Source: Pirellulales bacterium (GTDB lineage Bacteria; Planctomycetota; Planctomycetia; Pirellulales; JAICIG01). Taken from it: 64,000 bases of DNA. This document shows positions 17,639 through 26,876 of the stretch, one piece after another. How positions within the stretch are numbered: position 1 is the first letter of the stretch; every line of letters starts with the position of its first letter. The notes under the pieces are model-generated. The model saw only the letters and a program-made list of their open reading frames with translations. It had not been told where the DNA came from and ran no database searches. The translations under genes and the position numbers were made by a program. The stretch lies in assembly GCA_025927475.1 (NCBI GenBank), contig JAICLL010000012.1:1-64000 (forward strand). Reading direction: 5' to 3'.

Positions 17639-18588
17639 TGGTAAGCATGCACCCCATGATCGAGCTGCGCGGGCTGCACCGCTTTTTTGGCCGCACCCGC
17701 GCCGTTCACGATGTGAGCTTTGCCGTGGCCCGCGGCCAAGTGTTTGGCTATATCGGCCCCAACGGCGCCGGCAAGACGACCAGCATGCGGATTCTGGCCA
17801 CGCTCGATCAGCCGACCTATGGCGACGCCCTGGTCGATGGCTTTTCGGTGGTCAACGATCCCGATCGCGTGCGGCGGCGGCTCGGCTTCATGCCCGACTA
17901 CTTCGGCACCTATGCCAATGTGAACGTGCGCGAGTATCTTGACTTTTACGCGCGGGCCTATGGCCTGCGGGGCAACGAGCGATTGCGGGCGTTGCGGTTT
18001 GCGATGGGATTTACCAAGCTCGACACGTTGGCCGAAAAACCGATCAGCGGTCTGTCCAAAGGAATGAAGCAGCGGCTTTGCCTGGGCCGGGCCTTGATTC
18101 ACGATCCGGCGGTGATGGTGCTCGACGAACCGGCGGCCGGTCTGGATCCGCGTGCCCGCATTCAGCTTCGCGAGATGATTCGCGAATTGGCCGCTCATGG
18201 AAAAACGGTCCTGGTCAGCTCTCACATTCTCACCGAGTTGGCCGAAATGTGCGACTTGGTGGGCATCATTGAGCAGGGCCGGCTGCTGGCGGTCGGCAGC
18301 GTCGAAGAAATTCAGCGCGGCCAGCAGGTGCACCAGGTGAGCCGCGTGGTCGTGCGGTTGCTCGACGAAGCTGCGAACCTCGCCCATTGGCTCAATCCGC
18401 AAGCGGGCATCAGCGAGCTGCGTGTCGACGGCTGCTCGGCGGCCTTTCTGCACGATGGCGACCGCGCGGCCCAGGCCGCCTTGCTGCGGGCGATGATCGA
18501 AGCTGGCTTCCGCGTGGTCTCGTTCGGCAGCCAAACCCGCTCGCTGGAAGACGTCTTTATGCAGGTCACCGAGGGGCATGTGCAATGA
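17638..18588 (+). CDS. ABC transporter ATP-binding protein
   Basis: Walker A GPNGAGKTTSMR, signature LSKGMKQRLCLGRALIHDPAVMVLDEP; TGATG overlap with upstream stop. Confidence 0.93.
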   Translation: MVSMHPMIELRGLHRFFGRTRAVHDVSFAVARGQVFGYIGPNGAGKTTSMRILATLDQPTYGDALVDGFSVVNDPDRVRRRLGFMPDYFGTYANVNVREYLDFYARAYGLRGNERLRALRFAMGFTKLDTLAEKPISGLSKGMKQRLCLGRALIHDPAVMVLDEPAAGLDPRARIQLREMIRELAAHGKTVLVSSHILTELAEMCDLVGIIEQGRLLAVGSVEEIQRGQQVHQVSRVVVRLLDEAANLAHWLNPQAGISELRVDGCSAAFLHDGDRAAQAALLRAMIEAGFRVVSFGSQTRSLEDVFMQVTEGHVQ

Positions 18589-20288
18589 AGCTGACGACCA
18601 CCAGCGGAGCGCAGGCGCTGATCGAGATGCTTGTGGCGGCCGGCGTGCGTTATTTGTTTGGCAATCCGGGCACGACCGAGCTGCCCTTGATGGACGCGCT
18701 GGCTGCCGATCGCCGTCTTCAGTATTTGCTCGGCTTGCAAGAAGTGCCGGTGGTGGCCATGGCCGATGGCTATGCCCAGGCCTCGCGCTCGCTGGGCGTG
18801 GTCAATCTGCACATCAGTTGCGGTTTGGGCAACGGCATGGGCATGCTCTATAACGCCTATCGGGCTGGCACGCCGCTGTTGGTGACCGCCGGCCAACAAG
18901 ACCGGCGGCTGAAGTTTGAAGAGCCGATTCTCTGGTCCGACATGGTCTCGGTGGTACGTCCCTGGACCAAGTGGGCGGCCGAAATCGAGCGCCTCGAAGA
19001 CCTGCCCAGCGCCGTGCGCCGCGCGATGCAAACCGCCCTGACGCCGCCCACCGGTCCGGTGTTCCTTTCGCTGCCCATCGACCTGCAAAGTGAAGTGGGC
19101 CAGCTCGACCTGACGCTGCCGTCGCTGCCCGATCCGCGCGTCCGTCCGCCGCGGTCCGCGCTGCGCCGCGCCGCCGAGCTGCTGGCGACCGCCCGTAACC
19201 CGGCCATCCTCTCTGGCAGTCGCGTGGTCGAGGCCGACGCGGTGGGCGAGGTGGTGGCGCTGGCCGAACGGTTGGGCGCCGCGGTCTTCACCGAATCGGG
19301 CACGACACACGGTCGCCTGGGCTTTCCCGCCGATCACCCGCTTTATGCACACGCCCTGCCGCTGTGGTCGCCCGAAGTGCGCGACCGGCTCAACGAGTTC
19401 GACGTGCTGCTGGTGGTGGGCATGGATCTGCTGCGGCAATACGTCTATTTCGAGCCGGCCCGCGCGTTGCCCGAGCATCTCAAGCTAATCCATCTTGAGC
19501 ACGATCCCTGGCAGCTTGGCAAGAACTATCCGCTGGAGGTCGGCTTGATTGGCGATCCCCAGGCCGGATTGGCAGAGCTGGTGTCGTTGGTGGACGAGTT
19601 GCAGACGCCGGCAGCAGCCGAAGCGTCACGAGCGCGCTGCCGGACGCGCGGCGATGCCCGCCGGGCAGCACAGCGGCAGCTTCGCGACCGGGCCGAGGCC
19701 GAAAGCGGCCGGCGCCCCCTGACGCCGTTGACTTTCATGTCGAGCCTGGCTCGCGTGCTACCCGAGAATGTGGCGGTCATCGAAGAGGCGGTCACGACGA
19801 CAAACACTTATTTCGAGCGTTTGGGCGTGTTGAAGAACACGTCGGGCTATTTTGCTCACCGCGGCTGGGCGTTGGGCTGGGGTCTCGGCTGCGCCTTGGG
19901 CGTCAAACTGGCCTGGCCCGATCGCCCCGTGCTGGCGCTGCTGGGCGAAGGGGCCGCGATGTACGGCATTCAAGGGCTTTGGACCGCCGCGCGCTATCGG
20001 CTGCCCGTGACCTTTGTGATTCCCAACAACGCTCAATACCAGATCCTCAAGGTCGGCGCCCAGCAGTTGGGACTGCCGCAAGCCTTGGCCGGTCGATACG
20101 AGGGCTTCGATCTCACCGGGCCAGAGCTGGACCTGGTGGGGCTGGCGCGTTCGTTGGGCGTCGACGCGCATCGGTTGACCGAACCCGACGAACTGAGCCA
20201 ACGTGTCGCCGAGTCGTTGGCCGGCGATGTCCCTCGGCTGTTCGAAGTGCCCATCGAGCGATCAGCCCCGGCGAAGCTGAGCTATTGA
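18585..20288 (+). CDS. Thiamine pyrophosphate-dependent enzyme, benzoylformate decarboxylase-like
   Basis: NPGTTELPLMDAL..LGLQEVPVVAMADGYAQAS..; C-terminal TPP domain; ATGA overlap with ABC gene. Confidence 0.9.
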   Translation: MKLTTTSGAQALIEMLVAAGVRYLFGNPGTTELPLMDALAADRRLQYLLGLQEVPVVAMADGYAQASRSLGVVNLHISCGLGNGMGMLYNAYRAGTPLLVTAGQQDRRLKFEEPILWSDMVSVVRPWTKWAAEIERLEDLPSAVRRAMQTALTPPTGPVFLSLPIDLQSEVGQLDLTLPSLPDPRVRPPRSALRRAAELLATARNPAILSGSRVVEADAVGEVVALAERLGAAVFTESGTTHGRLGFPADHPLYAHALPLWSPEVRDRLNEFDVLLVVGMDLLRQYVYFEPARALPEHLKLIHLEHDPWQLGKNYPLEVGLIGDPQAGLAELVSLVDELQTPAAAEASRARCRTRGDARRAAQRQLRDRAEAESGRRPLTPLTFMSSLARVLPENVAVIEEAVTTTNTYFERLGVLKNTSGYFAHRGWALGWGLGCALGVKLAWPDRPVLALLGEGAAMYGIQGLWTAARYRLPVTFVIPNNAQYQILKVGAQQLGLPQALAGRYEGFDLTGPELDLVGLARSLGVDAHRLTEPDELSQRVAESLAGDVPRLFEVPIERSAPAKLSY

Positions 20289-20330
20289 TACGTTGAAAGC
20301 CCGGCGCGTGAGCGAGGCTTGAGCGCGCAC

Positions 20331-21353
20331 TCAATAATTCGCGCCGAGTTGCTTGCTGCCGTAAAGCGCACGCGTTTCAAGCTGCTGCAGCTCTTGACGC
20401 AACGGGCCTTGCACGCGTTCCAGCGAGCGGACGATCAACCGGTATTCCGGCGATTGATGATCAAAGTCGGCTTCGCGGAATCGCCGTGCCACCGTTCGCA
20501 TCCGCCGCAAGGCGAGCTCATTGCGCCCCGACGCCAGATCGGTCAGAATCCACCAATAGTGATAGGTCAGCGTGCGGGGCGATTCTAAGCTGGCCTGGTG
20601 AAACGACTGAGCCGCCTTGGCATATTGCTGCTTCCAAAAGTGGCGCAAGCCGGCGGCGTAAAACCAGCGTCCCTGCGCTTCGGAAGGCTCGACCACGGCC
20701 AGTTCGGTGCTCTTGGGCGTGACGCTCAGCGCGATGAAGCCCGATTGGTTGGCCTGCTCGGCGCCTTCCGGCTCGCCACGCACCCAAACCGGATTGCGCC
20801 GCATCAGCCTGCCGCAGAGTGACTCGATTGCAACCTCTTGACCTTCCTTGGCAATGCGACCGCGCAAGACCAGGTTCAGGCCGCCGGGCTGGTTCGGATC
20901 GGCTGCATAATACCCCTCGGCCACCTGGCAGCCGCCCAGAGCCGGATCGGTCTCAACGGCCAATTCGAGCTCGGCCATCAGCCGCGAAAAGGGGAATAGC
21001 CGGTCATCGCCCGCCACTACTTGGTAGTTGCCCGCGGGCAGCCAAGCCTGGAGAAAGCGATCGAGCAGCTCACGCTGGGCCGAGGCGTGCGTCGCATCGA
21101 GCGCGCGGCGCACGCTGAAACTGCCGGGCGTATCGCCCGACGGATCGGGCTGATGTTCGATATCGAGCCAGGCCCCGCGCAACCGCGAATCGGTGCGCAC
21201 GGTGTTGGCCATTTCGCGTTCCAACACATTGAGGTCAAAGGCGGGCTTCTCCGCGGGCGCCGGCGGTGCCGCCGCCACGTTTTGCAAGGCCGCCAGCGCC
21301 AGGCAAATTGCGGCGCACCGCCAGCCGCGGGCGACGGAAAGAGGCGCGCGCAT
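20331..21353 (-). CDS. Exported TPR-like protein of unknown function
   Basis: Signal peptide MRAPLSVARGWRCAAICLALAALQNVAAA; C-terminal TPR-like helices. Confidence 0.7.
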   Translation of the reverse strand: MRAPLSVARGWRCAAICLALAALQNVAAAPPAPAEKPAFDLNVLEREMANTVRTDSRLRGAWLDIEHQPDPSGDTPGSFSVRRALDATHASAQRELLDRFLQAWLPAGNYQVVAGDDRLFPFSRLMAELELAVETDPALGGCQVAEGYYAADPNQPGGLNLVLRGRIAKEGQEVAIESLCGRLMRRNPVWVRGEPEGAEQANQSGFIALSVTPKSTELAVVEPSEAQGRWFYAAGLRHFWKQQYAKAAQSFHQASLESPRTLTYHYWWILTDLASGRNELALRRMRTVARRFREADFDHQSPEYRLIVRSLERVQGPLRQELQQLETRALYGSKQLGANY

Positions 21354-21433
21354 AAGCTTTCCCTTTTTTGAACTCGGAAGGATCGACAAGGTGCCCTTCC
21401 AGCCTATTTCGGGCTGGAACCAAATGCAACGGT

Positions 21434-22198
21434 CTAGCCAGGCTGCCACTGCTTGATCGCCGAATCGGCCGCCTTCACTAGCGGCGTGTAGCGCGGGTGC
21501 CGCGATTCGTGATACGGATCGTTGCGGGCGGCGTTGAAGCAGCAAATCAGCGACCAGCGCGGGTGAGGCGAGCGGTTCTGATCGGAACGGTGTAGCAAAT
21601 TGCAGTGAAAGAACAGGGCGTCGCCCGGCTCGGCCTCGATATAGCGCAGTTCCAGCCGCCCGAGCGCGGCTTCGACGCGCTGCGGGTCGGCGCCCGTCTG
21701 GTCGCCCGACTTGCCGTGATCGATGCGGCCCATCTGGTGCGAACCCACCAGCACCTGCAAACAGCCGTTGTCCTTCGTGGCCCGATCGACGGCAATCAGG
21801 CAGCTTGCCAGCAGCGGATAAAGACAGCCGTTGTTATACCAGTAGCCGTAGTCCTGATGCCATTCCCACGCGCCGCCGACATACGGCTCTTTGAGCATCA
21901 TCTTGGTGTGATAGTGGTAGACTTCGCCGCCCAGGAGCTGCTCCATTCGATCGACAATCCGCGGCGAACGCGAGAACATGCCATACAGGTCTTCGCTGGG
22001 CTGGTTCCAGAGGGCCAGCCGCGTCTCGCGCCCGGTCGAGTCTTTGCGGCCATAGGCGCTGGCCAACAGCGATTCGTCGTGTTTGGCGTAATCGAGCAGC
22101 CGCGTCATTTCGTCAGCGTCGAACAGCGCACGGAGAAGCAAGTATCCGTCGCGCTCATAGGCTGCTTGTTCTTGAGGAGACAACAGATTGGCTGTCAT
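21434..22198 (-). CDS. Phytanoyl-CoA dioxygenase family protein
   Basis: MTANLLSPQEQAAYERDGYLLLRALFDADEM..; Fe/2OG core WEWHQDYGYWYNNGC..; start by homology-like pattern. Confidence 0.88.
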   Translation of the reverse strand: MTANLLSPQEQAAYERDGYLLLRALFDADEMTRLLDYAKHDESLLASAYGRKDSTGRETRLALWNQPSEDLYGMFSRSPRIVDRMEQLLGGEVYHYHTKMMLKEPYVGGAWEWHQDYGYWYNNGCLYPLLASCLIAVDRATKDNGCLQVLVGSHQMGRIDHGKSGDQTGADPQRVEAALGRLELRYIEAEPGDALFFHCNLLHRSDQNRSPHPRWSLICCFNAARNDPYHESRHPRYTPLVKAADSAIKQWQPG

Positions 22199-22283
22199 TG
22201 CCTGGTCCCTGTCATTGCCTGGTCCACAATGGGGCACGCACCAAACTCTCGCACATCATGATTGATGATAGCGAAGCCAAACG

Positions 22284-22478
22284 TCACTTCTGCAGAATCA
22301 GTTTTCCGCTACGGGTCTGGCGCAGGCGATAGGTCTCGCCACCGTGGTCGATCAGCACCTCGACCGCGCCCTGCAGCAGATCTGACGACGAGATAACCCG
22401 CCGCTCTGCTTGCTCGGCAGGCGCCGGGGCCGCGTGAATCGGCCGCTGTCGCTCGTTCGAATCCACCAGCATTCTCAT
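22284..22478 (-). CDS. hemP: Hemin uptake protein HemP family
   Basis: 64 aa; [35 protein letters not shown] matches HemP pattern. Confidence 0.85.
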   Translation of the reverse strand: MRMLVDSNERQRPIHAAPAPAEQAERRVISSSDLLQGAVEVLIDHGGETYRLRQTRSGKLILQK

Positions 22479-22587
22479 TTCCGTATTTTGCGAACCGCCC
22501 CGTGAGAATATCCTTGTTGAGACTGTATGTCAACAAAATTGGCAGATGGGGGTTTACATCCGGTTGGCCGGCCACTAAAATGAGCAC

Positions 22588-22608
22588 AAATGAGACAAAG
22601 TCTCATTT
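22588..22608. promoter_or_regulatory. 21-bp dyad AAATGAGAC-AAA-GTCTCATTT, possible operator
   Basis: Perfect 9-bp arms in the divergent hemP / DUF1559 spacer. Confidence 0.5.
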
Positions 22609-22701
22609 TAAAGTGAGCCAGCCAGCCTCCCGCCCTTGCCAGGGGCCTTCTGCCAGCCACGCTCGTCCCTGCCCGTGGTTTCTTACGCAAAGGAGGTTCT
22701 C

Positions 22702-23676
22702 GTGTCCCGAAATCGTATGCACCGCCGCGCCGCATTCACGCTTGTCGAATTGCTGGTGGTAATCGCTGTGATTGGAATTCTGGCGGCCTTGTTGCTGCCT
22801 GCCGTGCAGGCGGCCCGCGAAAGCGCTCGACGGACCGAGTGCATCAATCACCTCAAGCAGGTTGGCATCGCGTTGGCAAGTTACGAATCGGCGGTCAACG
22901 CGTTTCCGGCCGCGGGCATGTATTTGCAGACTCCGGGAGAGGCTTTATCGGTGCATTACGCCCTGCTGCCCTACATTGAGCAGGATGGACTGCGGGCGCA
23001 GATGCAGAGCGCGGCAGGGCAGGCCGCCGCCAAACACCAGCGGATCGCCATTTATCTCTGCCCCAGCGATCCGAACACCGGGCCTTCGCCTAGCGGCAGT
23101 ACGACGCGATATCCCATTAACTACGGTTTTAACTACGGCAGTTGGATGGTCTACGATTGGGGCCTCCGGCAGCCGGGCGATGGGGCCTTCAGCGTCAACT
23201 GCGCGCACCGGGCCAGCGCCTATGTCGATGGCCTGAGCAATACGCTCTCGGCCGCCGATGTCAAAGCTTTGACTCCTTACTTGCGTGACGGATTGATGCC
23301 CAACGCGGCAGGCGCTCCGCGGCCAACCCCTGCCGAGATCGCCGGCCTGGGTGGCGCCTTGAAGACCAACGGCCACCTCGAATGGAACGATGCGCGGGCC
23401 ATCCATACGGGTCTAACCACCACCTTTCCGCCCAACACATGGGTGCCTTATGACAATGGCGGCGCTCTGCTCGACATCGACTTCGATTCGAACCGCGAGG
23501 GCAATACGCTCAGCGGCGTTACCTACGCCGCCGTGACCGCCCGCAGCTATCACCCGGGCATCGTCAATGCCTTGTTCATGGACGGGTCGGTTCGAGCGAT
23601 CCGTTCGGAGATCGCCGCGCCGGTCTGGCAGGCATTCGGCACTCGTGCGGGCGGCGAGGCATTAAGAGACGATTAA
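22702..23676 (+). CDS. DUF1559 domain protein with prepilin-type N-terminal methylation signal
   Basis: [34 protein letters not shown]; strong AAAGGAGG before GTG 22702; H-X9-DG C-terminal motif [10 protein letters not shown]. Confidence 0.93.
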   Translation: MSRNRMHRRAAFTLVELLVVIAVIGILAALLLPAVQAARESARRTECINHLKQVGIALASYESAVNAFPAAGMYLQTPGEALSVHYALLPYIEQDGLRAQMQSAAGQAAAKHQRIAIYLCPSDPNTGPSPSGSTTRYPINYGFNYGSWMVYDWGLRQPGDGAFSVNCAHRASAYVDGLSNTLSAADVKALTPYLRDGLMPNAAGAPRPTPAEIAGLGGALKTNGHLEWNDARAIHTGLTTTFPPNTWVPYDNGGALLDIDFDSNREGNTLSGVTYAAVTARSYHPGIVNALFMDGSVRAIRSEIAAPVWQAFGTRAGGEALRDD

Positions 23677-23735
23677 GCCGATCGCGCCCCTCGCCCAAAC
23701 ACCCGCCAAGGCCGGCCATAAAGCATGGCTTTTTA

Positions 23736-23785
23736 GAACAGAAAACTCGCTCTGCAACCCGTTCGCGGTCAACATTTTTCTGTTC
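23736..23785. repeat. Inverted repeat GAACAGAAAA-(30 nt)-TTTTCTGTTC
   Basis: Perfect 10-bp arms downstream of the DUF1559 gene; contains ATTTTTCTGT motif. Confidence 0.65.
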
Positions 23786-24002
23786 GGCGGCTGGTGAAGA
23801 ACCGGGTCAGCCGCAATCCAGTTGACGCATCTTGCTTTGTGGCAAGTGCTTAGGACGCATTCCCTGCGTTTTTGCCGCAGTCGTTAAATTTTGCATCAAC
23901 GGAAAATTATGTGATGACAAACGCGACGTTAGCCGTTAATCTAATGGTGCCGGCTAGGTTGAGTTTTCCTTGTTTCTCGCGTACGCGGAAGGAGTTTTTT
24001 CA

Positions 24003-24446
24003 ATGAAGACACGTGCATTGGTTTCGCTGGCGGTGGTGGCGCTGCTGACTGCCAGCCTGTATGCCGCTGAAAAGGCGGACTTGAAGGGCATCAAGTGCCC
24101 GGTGTCGGGCAAGCCCGCCGCTGAAGATCACTCGGTCAGCTATAAAGGCGCGAAGGTTTACTTCTGCTGCCCCAACTGCCCAAAGGCGTTCGAGAAAGAC
24201 ACGGCCAAGTTCGCCACCAAGGCCAATCACCAGTTGGCGGCCACGGGTCAGGCCAAGCAGGTGAAGTGCCCGCTGAGCGGCGAAGACCTGAAAGACACCA
24301 CCGCGATTGACGTCAGCGGCGTCAAGGTTGCCTTCTGCTGCAACAACTGCAAAGGGAAGGTTCAAAAGGCCACGGGCGATGAACAGATGGCGCTGATCTT
24401 CAGCGACAGTGCGTTCAAGAAGGGCTACGAAGTCGAGAAGGAATAG
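24003..24446 (+). CDS. Exported protein with two YHS-like CPxSG..FCCxNC domains
   Basis: Signal peptide MKTRALVSLAVVALLTASLYA; KCPVSGKPA..VYFCCPNCPKAF and KCPLSGEDL..VAFCCNNCKGKV. Confidence 0.85.
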   Translation: MKTRALVSLAVVALLTASLYAAEKADLKGIKCPVSGKPAAEDHSVSYKGAKVYFCCPNCPKAFEKDTAKFATKANHQLAATGQAKQVKCPLSGEDLKDTTAIDVSGVKVAFCCNNCKGKVQKATGDEQMALIFSDSAFKKGYEVEKE

Positions 24447-24497
24447 CCTCGCCATCTGGCGAAGCCCACCTTCCCGTCGGCGTTCGAGATCTCTCAA

Positions 24498-24527
24498 GGC
24501 GTCCCAGAATCTGGGACGCCTTTTTTT
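24498..24527 (+). terminator. Rho-independent terminator
   Basis: GGCGTCCCAG-aat-CTGGGACGCC then T7. Confidence 0.95.
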
Positions 24528-24532
24528 GCGAT

Positions 24533-25705
24533 TTAAGGTCTCAGCGCTAGCTTCAAACAATCGTCGTGCTTATCGCGGAACATGGTGTAGGCCCGCGGGG
24601 CGTCGGCCAGCGACAACCGGTGCGAGAAGACGAACGCCGGATCGACCTCGCCTTTTTGCCAGTGATCGAAAAGCCGCGGAATGTATTTCTGCCCGTGCAT
24701 CTGGCCCATCCGTAAGCGCAACGCTTTGTTCATGGCCACGCCCAGCGGAAACTTGTCGACCAGGCCCGAATAGACGCCCATAATGGCCAGCGTGCCACCC
24801 TTGCGGCAGCATTCGATCATCTGCCGCACCACGGCGACGCGGTCGTTGACCATCATCAACGCCTGTTTGACGCGGTCGTAGGCATGCTCGGCCAGGTCGC
24901 TGCCGTGCGATTCGAGCCCCACCGCGTCAATACAGGCGTCTGGCCCGCGGCCGCCCGTCAGCGCCTTCAACGAGTCGGAGACATCGACTTCGTTTTGATT
25001 GAGCGTGATGGCGCCGCTCACTTCGGCGGCTTTGCGCAGCCGCGACGGCAAATTGTCGATGGCAATCACTTTGTGGGCGCCCAGCAGGGCCGCGCTCTTG
25101 ATGGCGAACTGCCCCACCGGCCCGCAGCCCCACACGGCCACCACGTCGCCCGGCTTGATCTCGCATATGTCGGCCCCCATATACCCGGTCGGAAACGCAT
25201 CGGAACAGGCCAACGCTTGTTCGTCGCTCATTCCCTCGGGCACGCGAAAGCTGCCCACGTCGGCATACGGCACGCGGATATATTCGGCCTGGGCGCCGGC
25301 ATAACCGCCGAACATATGCGAATATCCAAAGATGCCGGCGCTGGCATAATGAAACAGCTTCTCCTGCATCCAGCCGTTGGGATTACTGTTGTCGCAGAGC
25401 GAAAATTCCTGGTTGTGGCAGTGCCAGCAGCGCCCGCAACCGATAATCGACGAAACGACCACGCGATCGCCGCGGTTGACTTTGCGCACCTCCGCTCCGG
25501 TCTCGACCACCTCGCCCACAATTTCGTGGCCCAGAATGTCGCCCCGCTGCATCGTGGCGATGTAGCCGTCATACAAATGCAGATCGGAACCGCAGATGGT
25601 GGTGACCGAAATCTTGACGATGATGTCTTGCGGGTCGAGGATTTTGGGATCGGGCACTTCCTCGACACGGACCTTTTTCGCCCCGCACCAGCAAACCGCT
25701 TTCAT
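24533..25705 (-). CDS. Zinc-dependent alcohol/formaldehyde dehydrogenase
   Basis: MKAVCWCGAKKVRVEEVPDPKI..TICGSDLHLYDG..GHEIVGEVVETG..GCGRCWHC. Confidence 0.93.
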   Translation of the reverse strand: MKAVCWCGAKKVRVEEVPDPKILDPQDIIVKISVTTICGSDLHLYDGYIATMQRGDILGHEIVGEVVETGAEVRKVNRGDRVVVSSIIGCGRCWHCHNQEFSLCDNSNPNGWMQEKLFHYASAGIFGYSHMFGGYAGAQAEYIRVPYADVGSFRVPEGMSDEQALACSDAFPTGYMGADICEIKPGDVVAVWGCGPVGQFAIKSAALLGAHKVIAIDNLPSRLRKAAEVSGAITLNQNEVDVSDSLKALTGGRGPDACIDAVGLESHGSDLAEHAYDRVKQALMMVNDRVAVVRQMIECCRKGGTLAIMGVYSGLVDKFPLGVAMNKALRLRMGQMHGQKYIPRLFDHWQKGEVDPAFVFSHRLSLADAPRAYTMFRDKHDDCLKLALRP

Positions 25706-25735
25706 GATTTCCTCCTTGGTTCGGGAATCCGCGCG

Positions 25736-25800
25736 TTGGAGGATGGCCTTCCTAGGACGTCGACTCGGTTCGTGGACGGCCTAGGAAGGCCATCCTCCAA
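25736..25800. repeat. Long perfect inverted repeat, 21-bp arms
   Basis: TTGGAGGATGGCCTTCCTAGG (25736-25756) and exact reverse complement (25780-25800), 23-nt loop. Confidence 0.95.
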
Positions 25801-25837
25801 TCGCGCAGCTAAGCCTTCGTTGCATGATGACAGCGCA

Positions 25838-26611
25838 CTAGCCGCACCGACCGTTGGGCTGCCCTTCGATGGTGGCGACCGTTCCGGCCTCCATCATTTG
25901 CTTGAAATGCCGCAAATCCTCTTGCACTTGTTGGCCCGGCGACTCGCCAAATAGCCAGGCGATGGCGGCGCCCGCCTTGCCCGCCGGTGGGTCGTACTTC
26001 AATACGACCTTCACCTCGGTGCCGCGGTCGCCCGGGGCGGGCGCGAAGTGCACCGAGCCGGCGGTATCGACGGCCGAGCCTGCGATCGACCGCCAGGCGA
26101 TCAACTCATTCTCGCGCTCGTTGATGATCTCGGCGTCCCACTCGACGCGGCTGCCCAGCGGGCCACGGGCGACCCAGTGCGAGCGCTGATTGTCGCCGCA
26201 CTTGACTGACTCGAGATGCCGCATCACGCGGGGCAGGTTCTCGAAGTTGCGCCAGAATTGGTACAGCACGGCGGGTTCGCGAAAGATGGTGAGATTCCGC
26301 TCGATTTTGACGCCTTGTTTGGCTCGCACGCCGGTTTGCGGGGCGTGGGACCGGGCCGTGTTGACCCCCATCGCCGCATAGGCGCTGCAACGCCCGGTTG
26401 CGCCGCGGTAGACCAGGCTGCCGCCAGCCAATGCGCCGATCAAGCCCGCCAGCGAACCGCGAGAAAGTCCGTACAACGCCAGCGCTCCGCCCCCCAGCAG
26501 CGAGGCGATGCGCTCCGCCTGACCGACGTTGGTGTGTTGGGTGTCTTCGTGCGGCTGGCGACGAGCGGGTGTAAACCGGCCGGTTTCCGCAAAAGGTTGC
26601 GCCGTGGCCAT
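25838..26611 (-). CDS. SRPBCC (polyketide cyclase/dehydrase) protein with N-terminal DUF2892-like segment
   Basis: GGGALALYGLSRGSLAGLIGALAGGSLVYRG plus SRPBCC core VLYQFWRNFENLPRVMRHLESVK. Confidence 0.85.
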   Translation of the reverse strand: MATAQPFAETGRFTPARRQPHEDTQHTNVGQAERIASLLGGGALALYGLSRGSLAGLIGALAGGSLVYRGATGRCSAYAAMGVNTARSHAPQTGVRAKQGVKIERNLTIFREPAVLYQFWRNFENLPRVMRHLESVKCGDNQRSHWVARGPLGSRVEWDAEIINERENELIAWRSIAGSAVDTAGSVHFAPAPGDRGTEVKVVLKYDPPAGKAGAAIAWLFGESPGQQVQEDLRHFKQMMEAGTVATIEGQPNGRCG

Positions 26612-26876
26612 GATTTCGGTCCTCCTGGGGTGTGCGACGTTTCCGATTCTCCGCAGCTAGTTTCCGGTTCTCCGCAGTTAAAGCAAAGGATATGCCGCCC
26701 GGTTGTTGCCGCCGCTTCCATTTTCCGCGGCTCAGGGACTAGCAAAATTCTTGCCCGGCGACCATGCTGTTACCCGTCGCCAAGCAACGCAGATCGTGAC
26801 GTGTCTGCGTGGCCTGTTGGAAAAGAGCTGGGCGGTCGATGGGCGATCGAACGCCATTCTGAGGGAAGAGCTGAAT

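Noticed and set aside
24884-25954. 356-aa plus-strand ORF
   Set aside because: Antisense to the zinc alcohol dehydrogenase; spans two genes
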